64,000 nt of DNA from Inia geoffrensis (Eukaryota > Chordata > Mammalia > Artiodactyla > Iniidae). The stretch is taken from NCBI GenBank assembly GCA_036417435.1, contig JAZAQT010000526.1, positions 1 to 64,000 of the forward strand. Reading direction: 5' to 3'. A program made the translations under genes and the position numbers. Numbering within the stretch: the stretch's first letter is position 1; the number at the start of each line of letters is the position of its first letter. The notes under the pieces were generated by a model, which was given only the letters and a program-made list of their open reading frames with translations, did not search any database and had not been told where the DNA came from. Positions 10,417-24,300 of the stretch are shown here, in pieces.

Positions 10417-12152
10417 TCACAAGAAAGCGAGTTGAGAAAAGGAGATCTTTGGCACTGTAACTCACAATCCTGCAGAGTTCCAAATGACCCCTATCATCCA
10501 AAAATTTATTGAAGGAAGGCTGTGAAGAGGACTTGAACGCGACGCAGAATTGCAGAAAACAGATATCAGGGGGTAGATAAGAATTGCTCTGAAAGAGTAG
10601 GCAAAGAGGCAGCAGTTCGACAGTGATGCACTTGGCCAAAAAGGGCGTATGCGTTTTTTCCTGAATATATTCAGGAAAAAACGCATACGCCCTTTTTGGC
10701 CAACCAAGCAAGCCTGCAATGGAAATCCGCACTACAAGGAAGTCTCACTTCCCACCGATCCAAAGGGCCGTCCGAAAAAAGTGTAAAATCCAGAGAGGCA
10801 GGACAGGCCGTGGAGAACCGGCAGCCTTGTTATGCTGATGGGCGGGATGTAAATTGCCAACAGCCACTCTGGAGAAGTGGATGGTGTTTCCTGGAACAAA
10901 GAAAAAAACAAGCTAGAGAGCCTAGGGCACTTCCACTTATGGTGCTATAGATTCGGAAAATTTAAATGAAAAAGACACAGCCACACCAAAGTTTGGGGCT
11001 GCTCTGTGTACGGGATCCTTGACTATAGTACAACTTTAATAGCCCAGAAAGAGAAAAATGGATATAGAAGTTGTGGTACATCCCTACAACGGAATATCAC
11101 TCTACAATGAAATCAATGGCAACAGACCAGTAGCAGCATAATGAGAGGATTTAGTTATGATGATTCTAAGTGAAATAAGTCACACAGAAAAAGAAACATC
11201 ATAAGATATCACTAACACCGGGAATGTAAACACGGCTACGTGTGAACTGCATTACAAAACACAACAGAGTCTCACATTTACAAAAGAAACTTATGCTTGC
11301 TTAAGGGGAAAGGAGAGTGGGGAGGCTGCATAAAACCAGAGGTTGACATTAGGACAGATACCATTCCATAAGCCAAATATATATTAGACAAGACCTACTC
11401 CTTGCTCAACCAAATGGACTCTACACCCCAAATTCAAAACCCAGGAATATACCTGAGTATGAAGAAAATTAAAACCCATACATTTATAGGTCTCCATAAG
11501 AAAATCATTTGTGTACAGCAGCATACACACATCAGTGTAAATAAGCTAAATCCATTTATAAAAATAAATTTGAAAAAGAAAACACAAGGACTGTGAAATA
11601 GAGAGAAATTCTCAAATTAGACCTTCAGGGATTGTGAGAAATCTTGGATTTACCACTTCTACATCCGCAGCTGTGGGAGAGATAAGGCTGGACACTTGGG
11701 GCTGATACAATTGATGAGGGAATGCAGACCCTTTGAGGTAATGGTGCATGGTTCCCATTCCACGGGTCCCAAATCTCCACGTTTAAGGGATTTATCCTTC
11801 AGCTAAAATATGCATGGAAAACCCAGAATATGGTCCACGAAGTGATCAGGCATAATTTCTAAAACTCATCGCCATTTTCGCCCCCTGATACTCGAGTTCG
11901 CCGTTCCAGATGCGATATTAACATTCTCCCCACTTGGAGAGTCAGTGCCTTTGACCTCTTGTTTGGCACAGTTTGCAATTTCTGTGGAAGATGAACAGGA
12001 ATAAGGAGAACCAATGAGCGGCTAACTCGATGTGTTTGGACGGGCACATTGAACTCTGATTTCCCTACAGGAAGAAGAATTCACCAAAGGCTCAGCGGGC
12101 CATGCCGGAACGAGATTAGGGCCTGAAGCAATTCTTCGGGTTTTCGGTCAGC
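10417..12152 (+). repeat. Satellite monomer 7 (class D, full length)
   Basis: Palindrome at 10632-10703, perfect. It has the B markers (A at unit 180, C at 186) and the complete divergent tract, including 'gatacaattgatg' at its right end, which only monomers 7 and 9 share. It keeps the 'gcttgctt' that D-del copies have shortened. Private change at 11027 (G to A). Confidence 0.95.
11090..11714 (+). other. Divergent L1-derived tract of class D (monomer 7)
   Basis: Compared by eye with monomer 1, this 625-bp tract carries about 33 substitutions (~5%). The remaining ~1110 bp of the monomer carries about four. The tract starts at 'caacgg' (unit 674) and ends at 'attgatg' (unit 1298). Equivalent tracts occur in monomers 9, 13, 19, 24 and 32. 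In the last four the tract ends between unit 1251 and 1292. The step in divergence is what gene conversion between an old variant and the majority type would produce. Confidence 0.85.
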
Positions 12153-13888
12153 TCACAAGAAAGCGAGTTGAGAAAAGGAGATCTTTGGCACTGTAACTCA
12201 CAATGCTGCAGAGTTCCAAATGACCCCTATCATCCAAAAATTTATTGAAGGAAGGCTGTGAAGAGGACTTGAACGCGACGCAGAATTGCAGAAAACAGAT
12301 ATCAGGGGGTAGATAAGAATTGCTCTGAAAGCGTAGGAAAAGAGGCAGCAGTTCGACACTGATGCACTTGGCCAAAAAGGGCGTATGCGTTTTTTCCTGA
12401 ATATATTCAGGAAAAAACGCATACGCCCTTTTTGGCCAACCAAGCAAGCCTGCAATGGAAATCCGCACTACAAGGAAGTCTCACTTCCCACCGATCCAAA
12501 GGGCCGTCCGAAAAAAGTGTAAAATCCAGAGAGGCAGGACAGGCCGTGGAGAACCGGCAGCCTTGTTATGCTGATGGGCGGGATGTAAATTGCCAACAGC
12601 CACTCTGGAGAAGTGGATGGTGTTTCCTGGAACAAAGAAAAAAACAAGCTAGAGAGCCTAGGGCACTTCCACTTATGGTGCTATAGATTCGGAAAATTTA
12701 AATGAAAAAGACACAGCCACACCAAAGTTTGGGGCTGCTCTGTGTACGGGATCCTTGACTATGGTACAACTTTAATAGCCCAGAAAGAGAAAAATGGATA
12801 TAGAAGTTGTGCTACATCCCTACAATGGAATATCACTCAACAATGAAATCCATGGCAACACACCAGTAGCAGCATAATGAGAGGATTTAGTTATGATGAT
12901 TCTAAGTGAAATAAGTCACACAGAAAAAGAAACATCAGAAGATATCACTAATACCGGGAATGTAAACACGGCTACGTGTGAACTGCATTACAAAACACAA
13001 CAGAGTCTCACATTTACAAAAGAAACTTATGCTTGCTTAAGGGGAAAGGAGAGTGGGGAGGCTGCATAAAACCAGAGGTTCATATTAGGACAGATACCAT
13101 TCCATAAGCCAAATATATATTAGACAAGACCTACTCCTTGCTCAACGAAATGGACTCAACACCCCGTATTCAAAACCTAGGAATATGCCTGACTATGAAG
13201 AAAATTAAAACCCATACATTTATAGGTCTCCATAAGAAAATCATTTGTGTACAGCACCATACACACAGCAGTGTCAATAAGCTAAATCCCCTTATAAAAA
13301 TAAATTTGAAAAACAAAACACAAGGACTGTGAAATAGAGAGAAATTCTTAAATAAGTCCTTCAGGGCTTGTGAGGAATCTTGGATTTACCACCTCTACAT
13401 CCACAGCTGGGGGAGAGATAAGGCTGGACACTTGGGGCTGATACTATTGGTGAGGGAATGCAGACCCTTTGAGGTAATGGTGCATGGTTCCCATTCCACG
13501 GGTCCCAAATCTCCACGTTTAAGGGATTTATCCTTCAGCTAAAATATGCATGGAAAACCCAGAATATGGTCCACGAAGTGATCAGGCATAATTTCTAAAA
13601 CTCATCGCCATTTTCGCCCCCTGATACTCGAGTTCGCCGTTCCAGATGCGATATTAACATTCTCCCCACTTGGAGAGTCAGTGCCTTTGACCTCTTGTTT
13701 GGCACAGTTTGCAATTTCTGTGGAAGATGAACAGGAATAAGGAGAACCAATGAGCGGCTAACTCGATGTGTTTGGACGGGCACATTGAACTCTGATTTCC
13801 CTACAGGAAGAAGAATTCACCAAAGGCTCAGCGGGCCATGCCGGAACGAGATTAGGGCCTGAAGCAATTCTTCGGGTTTTCGGTCAGC
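12153..13888 (+). repeat. Satellite monomer 8 (class N2g)
   Basis: Palindrome at 12368-12439, perfect. G at unit 53 marks it as one of the six copies that directly follow a D copy. Private changes are at 12359 (G to C) and 12938 (T to G). With monomer 7 it forms a dimer that is repeated as monomers 9-10. Confidence 0.95.
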
Positions 13889-15624
13889 TCACAAGAAAGC
13901 GAGTTGAGAAAAGGAGATCTTTGGCACTGTAACTCACAATCCTGCAGAGTTCCAAATGACCCCTATCATCCAAAAATTTATTGAAGGAAGGCTGTGAAGA
14001 GGACTTGAACGCGACGCAGAATTGCAGAAAACAGATATCAGGGGGTAGATAAGAATTGCTCTGAAAGAGTAGGCAAAGAGGCAGCAGTTCGACAGTGATG
14101 CACTTGGCCAAAAAGGGCGTATGCGTTTTTTCCTGAATATATTCAGGAAAAAACGCATACGCCCTTTTTGGCCAACCAAGCAAGCCTGCAATGGAAATCC
14201 GCACTACAAGGAAGTCTCACTTCCCACCGATCCAAAGGGCCGTCCGAAAAAAGTGTAAAATCCAGAGAGGCAGGACAGGCCGTGGAGAACCGGCAGCCTT
14301 GTTATGCTGATGGGCGGGATGTAAATTGCCAACAGCCACTCTGGAGAAGTGGATGGTGTTTCCTGGAACAAAGAAAAAAACAAGCTAGAGAGCCTAGGGC
14401 ACTTCCACTTATGGTGCTATAGATTCGGAAAATTTAAATGAAAAAGACACAGCCACACCAAAGTTTGGGGCTGCTCTGTGTACGGGATCCTTGACTATGG
14501 TACAACTTTAATAGCCCAGAAAGAGAAAAATGGATATAGAAGTTGTGGTACATCCCTACAACGGAATATCACTCTACAATGAAATCAATGGCAACAGACC
14601 AGTAGCAGCATAATGAGAGGATTTAGTTATGATGATTCTAAGTGAAATAAGTCACACAGAAAAAGAAACATCATAAGATATCACTAACACCGGGAATGTA
14701 AACACGGCTACGTGTGAACTGCATTACAAAACACAACAGAGTCTCACATTTACAAAAGAAACTTATGCTTGCTTAAGGGGAAAGGAGAGTGGGGAGGCTG
14801 CATAAAACCAGAGGTTCACATTAGGACAGATACCATTCCATAAGCCAAATATATATTAGACAAGACCTACTCCTTGCTCAACCAAATGGACTCTACACCC
14901 CAAATTCAAAACCCAGGAATATACCTGAGTATGAAGAAAATTAAAACCCATACATTTATAGGTCTCCATAAGAAAATCATTTGTGTACAGCAGCATACAC
15001 ACATCAGTGTAAATAAGCTAAATCCATTTATAAAAATAAATTTGAAAAAGAAAACACAAGGACTGTGAAATAGAGAGAAATTCTCAAATTAGACCTTCAG
15101 GGATTGTGAGAAATCTTGGATTTACCACTTCTACATCCGCAGCTGTGGGAGAGATAAGGCTGGACACTTGGGGCTGATACAATTGATGAGGGAATGCAGA
15201 CCCTTTGAGGTAATGGTGCATGGTTCCCATTCCACGGGTCCCAAATCTCCACGTTTAAGGGATTTATCCTTCAGCTAAAATATGCATGGAAAACCCAGAA
15301 TATGGTCCACGAAGTGATCAGGCATAATTTCTAAAACTCATCGCCATTTTCGCCCCCTGATACTCGAGTTCGCCGTTCCAGATGCGATATTAACATTCTC
15401 CCCACTTGGAGAGTCAGTGCCTTTGACCTCTTGTTTGGCACAGTTTGCAATTTCTGTGGAAGATGAACAGGAATAAGGAGAACCAATGAGCGGCTAACTC
15501 GATGTGTTTGGACGGGCACATTGAACTCTGATTTCCCTACAGGAAGAAGAATTCACCAAAGGCTCAGCGGGCCATGCCGGAACGAGATTAGGGCCTGAAG
15601 CAATTCTTCGGGTTTTCGGTCAGC
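13889..15624 (+). repeat. Satellite monomer 9 (class D, full length)
   Basis: Palindrome at 14104-14175, perfect. Nearly identical to monomer 7 across the divergent tract and without the 4-bp deletion. It has 'ttcacattagg' where monomer 7 has 'ttgacattagg'. Confidence 0.95.
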
Positions 15625-17360
15625 TCACAAGAAAGCGAGTTGAGAAAAGGAGATCTTTGGCACTGTAACTCACAATGCTGCAGAGTTCCAAATGACCCCT
15701 ATCATCCAAAAATTTATTGAAGGAAGGCTGTGAAGAGGACTTGAACGCGACGCAGAATTGCAGAAAACAGATATCAGGGGGTAGATAAGAATTGCTCTGA
15801 AAGCGTAGGAAAAGAGGCAGCAGTTCGACAGTGATGCACTTGGCCAAAAAGGGCGTATGCGTTTTTTCCTGAATATATTCAGGAAAAAACGCATACGCCC
15901 TTTTTGGCCAACCAAGCAAGCCTGCAATGGAAATCCGCACTACAAGGAAGTCTCACTTCCCACCGATCCAAAGGGCCGTCCGAAAAAAGTGTAAAATCCA
16001 GAGAGGCAGGACAGGCCGTGGAGAACCGGCAGCCTTGTTATGCTGATGGGCGGGATGTAAATTGCCAACAGCCACTCTGGAGAAGTGGATGGTGTTTCCT
16101 GGAACAAAGAAAAAACCAAGCTAGAGAGCCTAGGGCACTTCCACTTATGGTGCTATAGATTCGGAAAATTTAAATGAAAAAGACACAGCCACACCAAAGT
16201 TTGGGGCTGCTCTGTGTACGGGATCCTTGACTATGGTACAACTTTAATAGCCCAGAAAGAGAAAAATGGATATAGAAGTTGTGGTACATCCCTACAATGG
16301 AATATCACTCAACAATGAAATCCATGGCAACACACCAGTAGCAGCATAATGACAGGATTTAGTTATGATGATTCTAAGTGAAATAAGTCACACAGAAAAA
16401 GAAACATCATAAGATATCACTAATACCGGGAATGTAAACACGGCTACGTGTGAACTGCATTACAAAACACAACAGAGTCTCACATTTACAAAAGAAACTT
16501 ATGCTTGCTTAAGGGGAAAGGAGAGTGGGGAGGCTGCATAAAACCAGAGGTTCATATTAGGACAGATACCATTCCATAAGCCAAATATATATTAGACAAG
16601 ACCTACTCCTTGCTCAACGAAATGGACTCAACACCCCGTATTCAAAACCTAGGAATATGCCTGACTATGAAGAAAATTAAAACCCATACATTTATAGGTC
16701 TCCATAAGAAAATCATTTGTGTACAGCACCATACACACAGCAGTGTCAATAAGCTAAATCCCCTTATAAAAATAAATTTGAAAAACAAAACACAAGGACT
16801 GTGAAATAGAGAGAAATTCTTAAATAAGTCCTTCAGGGCTTGTGAGGAATCTTGGATTTACCACCTCTACATCCACAGCTGTGGGAGAGATAAGGCTGGA
16901 CACTTGGGGCTGATAGTATTGGTGAGGGAATGCAGACCCTTTGAGGTAATGGTGCATGGTTCCCATTCCACGGGTCCCAAATCTCCACGTTTAAGGGATT
17001 TATCCTTCAGCTAAAATATGCATGGAAAACCCAGAATATGGTCCACGAAGTGATCAGGCATAATTTCTAAAACTCATCGCCATTTTCGCCCCCTGATACT
17101 CGAGTTCGCCGTTCCAGATGCGATATTAACATTCTCCCCACTTGGAGAGTCAGTGCCTTTGACCTCTTGTTTGGCACAGTTTGCAATTTCTGTGGAAGAT
17201 GAACAGGAATAAGGAGAACCAATGAGCGGCTAACTCGATGTGTTTGGACGGGCACATTGAACTCTGATTTCCCTACAGGAAGAAGAATTCACCAAAGGCT
17301 CAGCGGGCCATGCCGGAACGAGATTAGGGCCTGAAGCAATTCTTCGGGTTTTCGGTCAGC
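15625..17360 (+). repeat. Satellite monomer 10 (class N2g)
   Basis: Palindrome at 15840-15911, perfect. G at unit 53 as in monomer 8, but the 3' side has 'ctgtggg' and 'acctagg' as in N1 copies, so it is a mosaic. Confidence 0.95.
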
Positions 17361-19096
17361 TCACAAGAAAGCGAGTTGAGAAAAGGAGATCTTTGGCACT
17401 GTAACTCACAATCCTGCAGAGTTCCAAATGAACCCTATCATCCAAAAATTTATTGAAGGAAGGCTGTGAAGAGGACTTGAACGCGACGCAGAATTGCAGA
17501 AAACAGATATCAGGGGGTAGATAAGAATTGCTCTGAAAGCGTAGGAAAAGAGGCAGCAGTTCGACAGTGATGCACTTGGCCAAAAAGGGCGTATGCGTTT
17601 TTTCCTGAATATATTCAGGAAAAAACGCATACGCCCTTTTTGGCCAACCAAGCAAGCCTGCAATGGAAATCCGCACTACAAGGAAGTCTCACTTCCCACC
17701 GATCCAAAGGGCCGTCCGAAAAAAGTGTAAAATCCAGAGAGGCAGGACAGGCCGTGGAGAACCGGCAGCCTTGTTATGCTGATGGGCGGGATGTAAATTG
17801 CCAACAGCCACTCTGGAGAAGTGGATGGTGTTTCCTGGAACAAAGAAAAAACCAAGCTAGAGAGCCTAGGGCACTTCCACTTATGGTGCTATAGATTCGG
17901 AAAATTTAAATGAAAAAGACACAGCCACACCAAAGTTTGGGGCTGCTCTGTGTACGGGATCCTTGACTATGGTACAACTTTAATAGCCCAGAAAGAGAAA
18001 AATGGATATAGAAGTTGTGCTACATCCCTACAATGGAATATCACTCAACAATGAAATCCATGGCAACACACCAGTAGCAGCATAATGACAGGATTTAGTT
18101 ATGATGATTCTAAGTGAAATAAGTCACACAGAAAAAGAAACATCATAAGATATCACTAATACCGGGAATGTAAACACGGCTACGTGTGAACTGCATTACA
18201 AAACACAACAGAGTCTCACATTTACAAAAGAAACTTATGCTTGCTTAAGGGGAAAGGAGAGTGGGGAGGCTGCATAAAACCAGAGGTTCACATTAGGACA
18301 GATACCATTCCATAAGCCAAATATATATTAGACAAGACCTACTCCTTGCTCAACGAAATGGACTCAACACCCCGTATTCAAAACCTTGGAATATGCCTGA
18401 CTATGAAGAAAATTAAAACCCATACATTTATAGGTCTCCATAAGAAAATCATTTGTGTACAGCACCATACACACAGCAGTGTCAATAAGCTAAATCCCCT
18501 TATAAAAATAAATTTGAAAAACAAAACACAAGGACTGTGAAATAGAGAGAAATTCTTAAATAAGTCCTTCAGGCCTTGTGAGGAATCTTGGATTTACCAC
18601 CTCTACATCCACAGCTGGGGGAGAGATAAGGCTGGACACTTGGGGCTGATAGTATTGGTGAGGGAATGCAGACCCTTTGAGGTAATGGTGCATGGTTCCC
18701 ATTCCACGGGTCCCAAATCTCCACGTTTAAGGGATTTATCCTTCAGCTAAAATATGCATGGAAAACCCAGAATATGGTCCACGAAGTGATCAGGCATAAT
18801 TTCTAAAACTCATCGCCATTTTCGCCCCCTGATACTCGAGTTCGCCGTTCCAGATGCGATATTAACATTCTCCCCACTTGGAGAGTCAGTGCCTTTGACC
18901 TCTTGTTTGGCACAGTTTGCAATTTCTGTGGAAGATGAACAGGAATAAGGAGAACCAATGAGCGGCTAACTCGATGTGTTTGGACGGGCACATTGAACTC
19001 TGATTTCCCTACAGGAAGAAGAATTCACCAAAGGCTCAGCGGGCCATGCCGGAACGAGATTAGGGCCTGAAGCAATTCTTCGGGTTTTCGGTCAGC
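17361..19096 (+). repeat. Satellite monomer 11 (class N2)
   Basis: Palindrome at 17576-17647, perfect. Private change at 17432 (C to A). It carries C at unit 660 and 'accttgga', a common N2 pattern. Confidence 0.95.
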
Positions 19097-20832
19097 TCAC
19101 AAGAAAGCGAGTTGAGAAAAGGAGATCTTTGGCACTGTAACTCACAATCCTGCAGAGTTCCAAATGACCCCTATCATCCAAAAATTTATTGAAGGAAGGC
19201 TGTGAAGAGGACTTGAACGCGACGCAGAATTGCAGAAAACAGATATCAGGGGGTAGATAAGAATTGCTCTGAAAGCGTAGGAAAAGAGGCAGCAGTTCGA
19301 CAGTGATGCACTTGGCCAAAAAGGGCGTATGCGTTTTTTCCTGAATATATTCAGGAAAAAACGCATACGCCCTTTTTGGCCAACCAAGCAAGCCTGCAAT
19401 GGAAATCCGCACTACAAGGAAGTCTCACTTCCCACCGATCCAAAGGGCCGTCCGAAAAAAGTGTAAAATCCAGAGAGGCAGGACAGGCCGTGGAGAACCG
19501 GCAGCCTTGTTATGCTGATGGGCGGGATGTAAATTGCCAACAGCCACTCTGGAGAAGTGGATGGTGTTTCCTGGAACAAAGAAAAAACCAAGCTAGAGAG
19601 CCTAGGGCACTTCCACTTATGGTGTTATAGATTCGGAAAATTTAAATGAAAAAGACACAGCCACACCAAAGTTTGGGGCTGCTCTGTGTACGGGATCCTT
19701 GACTATGGTACAACTTTAATAGCCCAGAAAGAGAAAAATGGATATAGAAGTTGTGCTACATCCCTACAATGGAATATCACTCAACAATGAAATCCATGGC
19801 AACACACCAGTAGCAGCATAATGACAGGATTTAGTTATGATGATTCTAAGTGAAATAAGTCACACAGAAAAAGAAACATCATAAGATATCACTAATACCG
19901 GGAATGTAAACACGGCTACGTGTGAACTGCATTACAAAACACAACAGAGTCTCACATTTACAAAAGAAACTTATGCTTGCTTAAGGGGAAAGGAGAGTGG
20001 GGAGGCTGCATAAAACCAGAGGTTCATATTAGGACAGATACCATTCCATAAGCCAAATATATATTAGACAAGACCTACTCCTTGCTCAACGAAATGGACT
20101 CAACACCCCGTATTCAAAACCTAGGAATATGCCTGACTATGAAGAAAATTAAAACCCATACATTTATAGGTCTCCATAAGAAAATCATTTGTGTACAGCA
20201 CCATACACACAGCAGTGTCAATAAGCTAAATCCCCTTATAAAAATAAATTTGAAAAACAAAACACAAGGACTGTGAAATAGAGAGAAATTCTTAAATAAG
20301 TCCTTCAGGGCTTGTGAGGAATCTTGGATTTACCACCTCTACATCCACAGCTGGGGGAGAGATAAGGCTGGACACTTGGGGCTGATAGTATTGGTGAGGG
20401 AATGCAGACCCTTTGAGGTAATGGTGCATGGTTCCCATTCCACGGGTCCCAAATCTCCACGTTTAAGGGATTTATCCTTCAGCTAAAATATGCATGGAAA
20501 ACCCAGAATATGGTCCACGAAGTGATCAGGCATAATTTCTAAAACTCATCGCCATTTTCGCCCCCTGATACTCGAGTTCGCCGTTCCAGATGCGATATTA
20601 ACATTCTCCCCACTTGGAGAGTCAGTGCCTTTGACCTCTTGTTTGGCACAGTTTGCAATTTCTGTGGAAGATGAACAGGAATAAGGAGAACCAATGAGCG
20701 GCTAACTCGATGTGTTTGGACGGGCACATTGAACTCTGATTTCCCTACAGGAAGAAGAATTCACCAAAGGCTCAGCGGGCCATGCCGGAACGAGATTAGG
20801 GCCTGAAGCAATTCTTCGGGTTTTCGGTCAGC
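19097..20832 (+). repeat. Satellite monomer 12 (class N2)
   Basis: Palindrome at 19312-19383, perfect. T at unit 531, shared with monomers 6 and 31. It is the last copy before the first higher-order block. Confidence 0.95.
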
Positions 20833-22564
20833 TCACAAGAAAGCGAGTTGAGAAAAGGAGATCTTTGGCACTGTAACTCACAATCCTGCAGAGTTCCAAA
20901 TGACCCCTATCATCCAAAAATTTATTGAAGGAAGGCTGTGAAGAGGACTTGAACGCGACGCAGAATTGCAGAAAACAGATATCAGGGGGTAGATAAGAAT
21001 TGCTCTGAAAGAGTAGGCAAAGAGGCAGCAGTTCGACAGTGATGCACTTGGCCAAAAAGGGCGTATGCGTTTTTTCCTGAATATATTCAGGAAAAAACGC
21101 ATACGCCCTTTTTGGCCAACCAAGCAAGCCTGCAATGGAAATCCGCACTACAAGGAAGTCTCACTTCCCACCGATCCAAAGGGCCGTCCGAAAAAAGTGT
21201 AAAATCCAGAGAGGCAGGACAGGCCGTGGAGAACCGGCAGCCTTGTTATGCTGATGGGCGGGATGTAAATTGCCAACAGCCACTCTGGAGAAGTGGATGG
21301 TGTTTCCTGGAACAAAGAAAAAACCAAGCTAGAGAGCCTAGGGCACTTCCACTTATGGTGCTATAGATTCGGAAAATTTAAATGAAAAAGACACAGCCAC
21401 ACCAAAGTTTGGGGCTGCTCTGTGTACGGGATCCTTGACTATGGTACAACTTTAATAGCCCAGAAAGAGAAAAATGGATATAGAAGTTGTGGTACATCCC
21501 TACAACGGAATATCACTCAACAATGAAATCAATGGCAACAGACCAGTAGCAGCATAATGAGAGGATTTAGTTATGATGATTCTAAGTGAAATAAGTCACA
21601 CAGAAAAAGAAACATCATAAGATATCACTAACACCGGGAATGTAAACACGGCTACGTGTGAACTGCATTACAAAACACAACAGAGTCTCACATTTACAAA
21701 AGAAACTTATGCTTAAGGGGAAAGGAGAGTAGGGAGGCTGCATAAAACCAGAGGTTGACATTAGGACAGATACCATTCCATAAGCCAAATATATATTAGA
21801 CAAGACCTACTCCTTGCTCAACCAAATGGACTCTACACCCCAAATTCAAAACCCAGGAATATACCTGAGTATGAAGAAAATTAAAACCCATACATTTATA
21901 GGTCTCCATAAGAAAATCATTTGTGTACAGCAGCATACACACATCAGTGTAAATAAGCTAAATCCATTTATAAAAATAAATTTGAAAAAGAAAACACAAG
22001 GACTGTGAAATAGAGAGAAATTCTCAAATTAGACTTTCAGGGATTGTGAGAAATCTTGGATTTACCACTTCTACATCCGCAGCTGTGGGAGAGATAAGGC
22101 TGGACACTTGGGGCTGATAGTATTGGTGAGGGAATGCAGACCCTTTGAGGTAATGGTGCATGGTTCCCATTCCACGGGTCCCAAATCTCCACGTTTAAGG
22201 GATTTATCCTTCAGCTAAAATATGCATGGAAAACCCAGAATATGGTCCACGAAGTGATCAGGCATAATTTCTAAAACTCATCGCCATTTTCGCCCCCTGA
22301 TACTCGAGTTCGCCGTTCCAGATGCGATATTAACATTCTCCCCACTTGGAGAGTCAGTGCCTTTGACCTCTTGTTTGGCACAGTTTGCAATTTCTGTGGA
22401 AGATGAACAGGAATAAGGAGAACCAATGAGCGGCTAACTCGATGTGTTTGGACGGGCACATTGAACTCTGATTTCCCTACAGGAAGAAGAATTCACCAAA
22501 GGCTCAGCGGGCCATGCCGGAACGAGATTAGGGCCTGAAGCAATTCTTCGGGTTTTCGGTCAGC
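20833..22564 (+). repeat. Satellite monomer 13 (class D-del, 1732 bp)
   Basis: Palindrome at 21048-21119, perfect. The duplicated 'gcttgctt' is reduced to a single 'gctt' at 21711-21714, giving the 4-bp shorter unit. The divergent tract ends early, with N-type 'gatagtattggtg' following. T at 22035 is shared only with monomer 24. Confidence 0.95.
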
Positions 22565-24300
22565 TCACAAGAAAGCGAGTTGAGAAAAGGAGATCTTTGG
22601 CACTGTAACTCACAATGCTGCAGAGTTCCAAATGACCCCTATCATCCAAAAATTTATTGAAGGAAGGCTGTGAAGAGGACTTGAACGCGACGCAGAATTG
22701 CAGAAAACAGATATCAGGGGGTAGATAAGAATTGCTCTGAAAGCGTAGGAAAAGAGGCAGCAGTTCGACAGTGATGCACTTGGCCAAAAAGGGCGTATGC
22801 GTTTTTTCCTGAATATATTCAGGAAAAAACGCATACGCCCTTTTTGGCCAACCAAGCAAGCCTGCAATGGAAATCCGCACTACAAGGAAGTCTCACTTCC
22901 CACCGATCCAAAGGGCCGTCCGAAAAAAGTGTAAAATCCAGAGAGGCAGGACAGGCCGTGGAGAACCGGCAGCCTTGTTATGCTGATGGGCGGGATGTAA
23001 ATTGCCAACAGCCACTCTGGAGAAGTGGATGGTGTTTCCTGGAACAAAGAAAAAACCAAGCTAGAGAGCCTAGGGCACTTCCACTTATGGTGCTATAGAT
23101 TCGGAAAATTTAAATGAAAAAGACACAGCCACACCAAAGTTTGGGGCTGCTCTGTGTACGAGATCCTTGACTATGGTACAACTTTAATAGCCCAGAAAGA
23201 GAAAAATGGATATAGAAGTTGTGGTACATCCCTACAATGGAATATCACTCAACAATGAAATCCATGGCAACACACCAGTAGCAGCATAATGACAGGATTT
23301 AGTTATGATGATTCTAAGTGAAATAAGTCACACAGAAAAAGAAACATCATAAGATATCACTAATACCGGGAATGTAAACACGGCTACGTGTGAACTGCAT
23401 TACAAAACACAACAGAGTCTCACATTTACAAAAGAAACTTATGCTTGCTTAAGGGGAAAGGAGAGTGGGGAGGCTGCATAAAACCAGAGGTTCACATTAG
23501 GACAGATACCATTCCATAAGCCAAATATATATTAGACAAGACCTACTCCTTGCTCAACCAAATGGACTCAACACCCAGTATTCAAAACCTTGGAATATGC
23601 CTGACTATGAAGAAAATTAAAACCCATACATTTATAGGTCTCCATAAGAAAATCATTTGTGTACAGCACCATACACACAGCAGTGTCAATAAGCTAAATC
23701 CCCTTATAAAAATAAATTTGAAAAACAAAACACAAGGACTGTGAAATAGAGAGAAATTCTTAAATAAGTCCTTCAGGGCTTGTGAGGAATCTTGGATTTA
23801 CCACCTCTACATCCACAGCTGGGGGAGAGATAAGGCTGGACACTTGGGGCTGATAGTATTGGTGAGGGAATGCAGACCCTTTGAGGTAATGGTGCATGGT
23901 TCCCATTCCACGGGTCCCAAATCTCCACGTTTAAGGGATTTATCCTTCAGCTAAAATATGCATGGAAAACCCAGAATATGGTCCACGAAGTGATCAGGCA
24001 TAATTTCTAAAACTCATCGCCATTTTCGCCCCCTGATACTCGAGTTCGCCGTTCCAGATGCGATATTAACATTCTCCCCACTTGGAGAGTCAGTGCCTTT
24101 GACCTCTTGTTTGGCACAGTTTGCAATTTCTGTGGAAGATGAACAGGAATAAGGAGAACCAATGAGCGGCTAACTCGATGTGTTTGGACGGGCACATTGA
24201 ACTCTGATTTCCCTACAGGAAGAAGAATTCACCAAAGGCTCAGCGGGCCATGCCGGAACGAGATTAGGGCCTGAAGCAATTCTTCGGGTTTTCGGTCAGC
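22565..24300 (+). repeat. Satellite monomer 14 (class N2g)
   Basis: Palindrome at 22780-22851, perfect. G at unit 53. A at 23161 destroys the usual GGATCC at unit 597. It has 'caaatgg' and 'cccagtattc' near 23560-23582, a combination found elsewhere only in monomer 25. Confidence 0.95.

Noticed and set aside
21615..21803. Extra 62-codon minus-strand frame seen only in the 1732-bp units
   Set aside because: Created by the 4-bp deletion within L1 3' UTR sequence; a chance frame.
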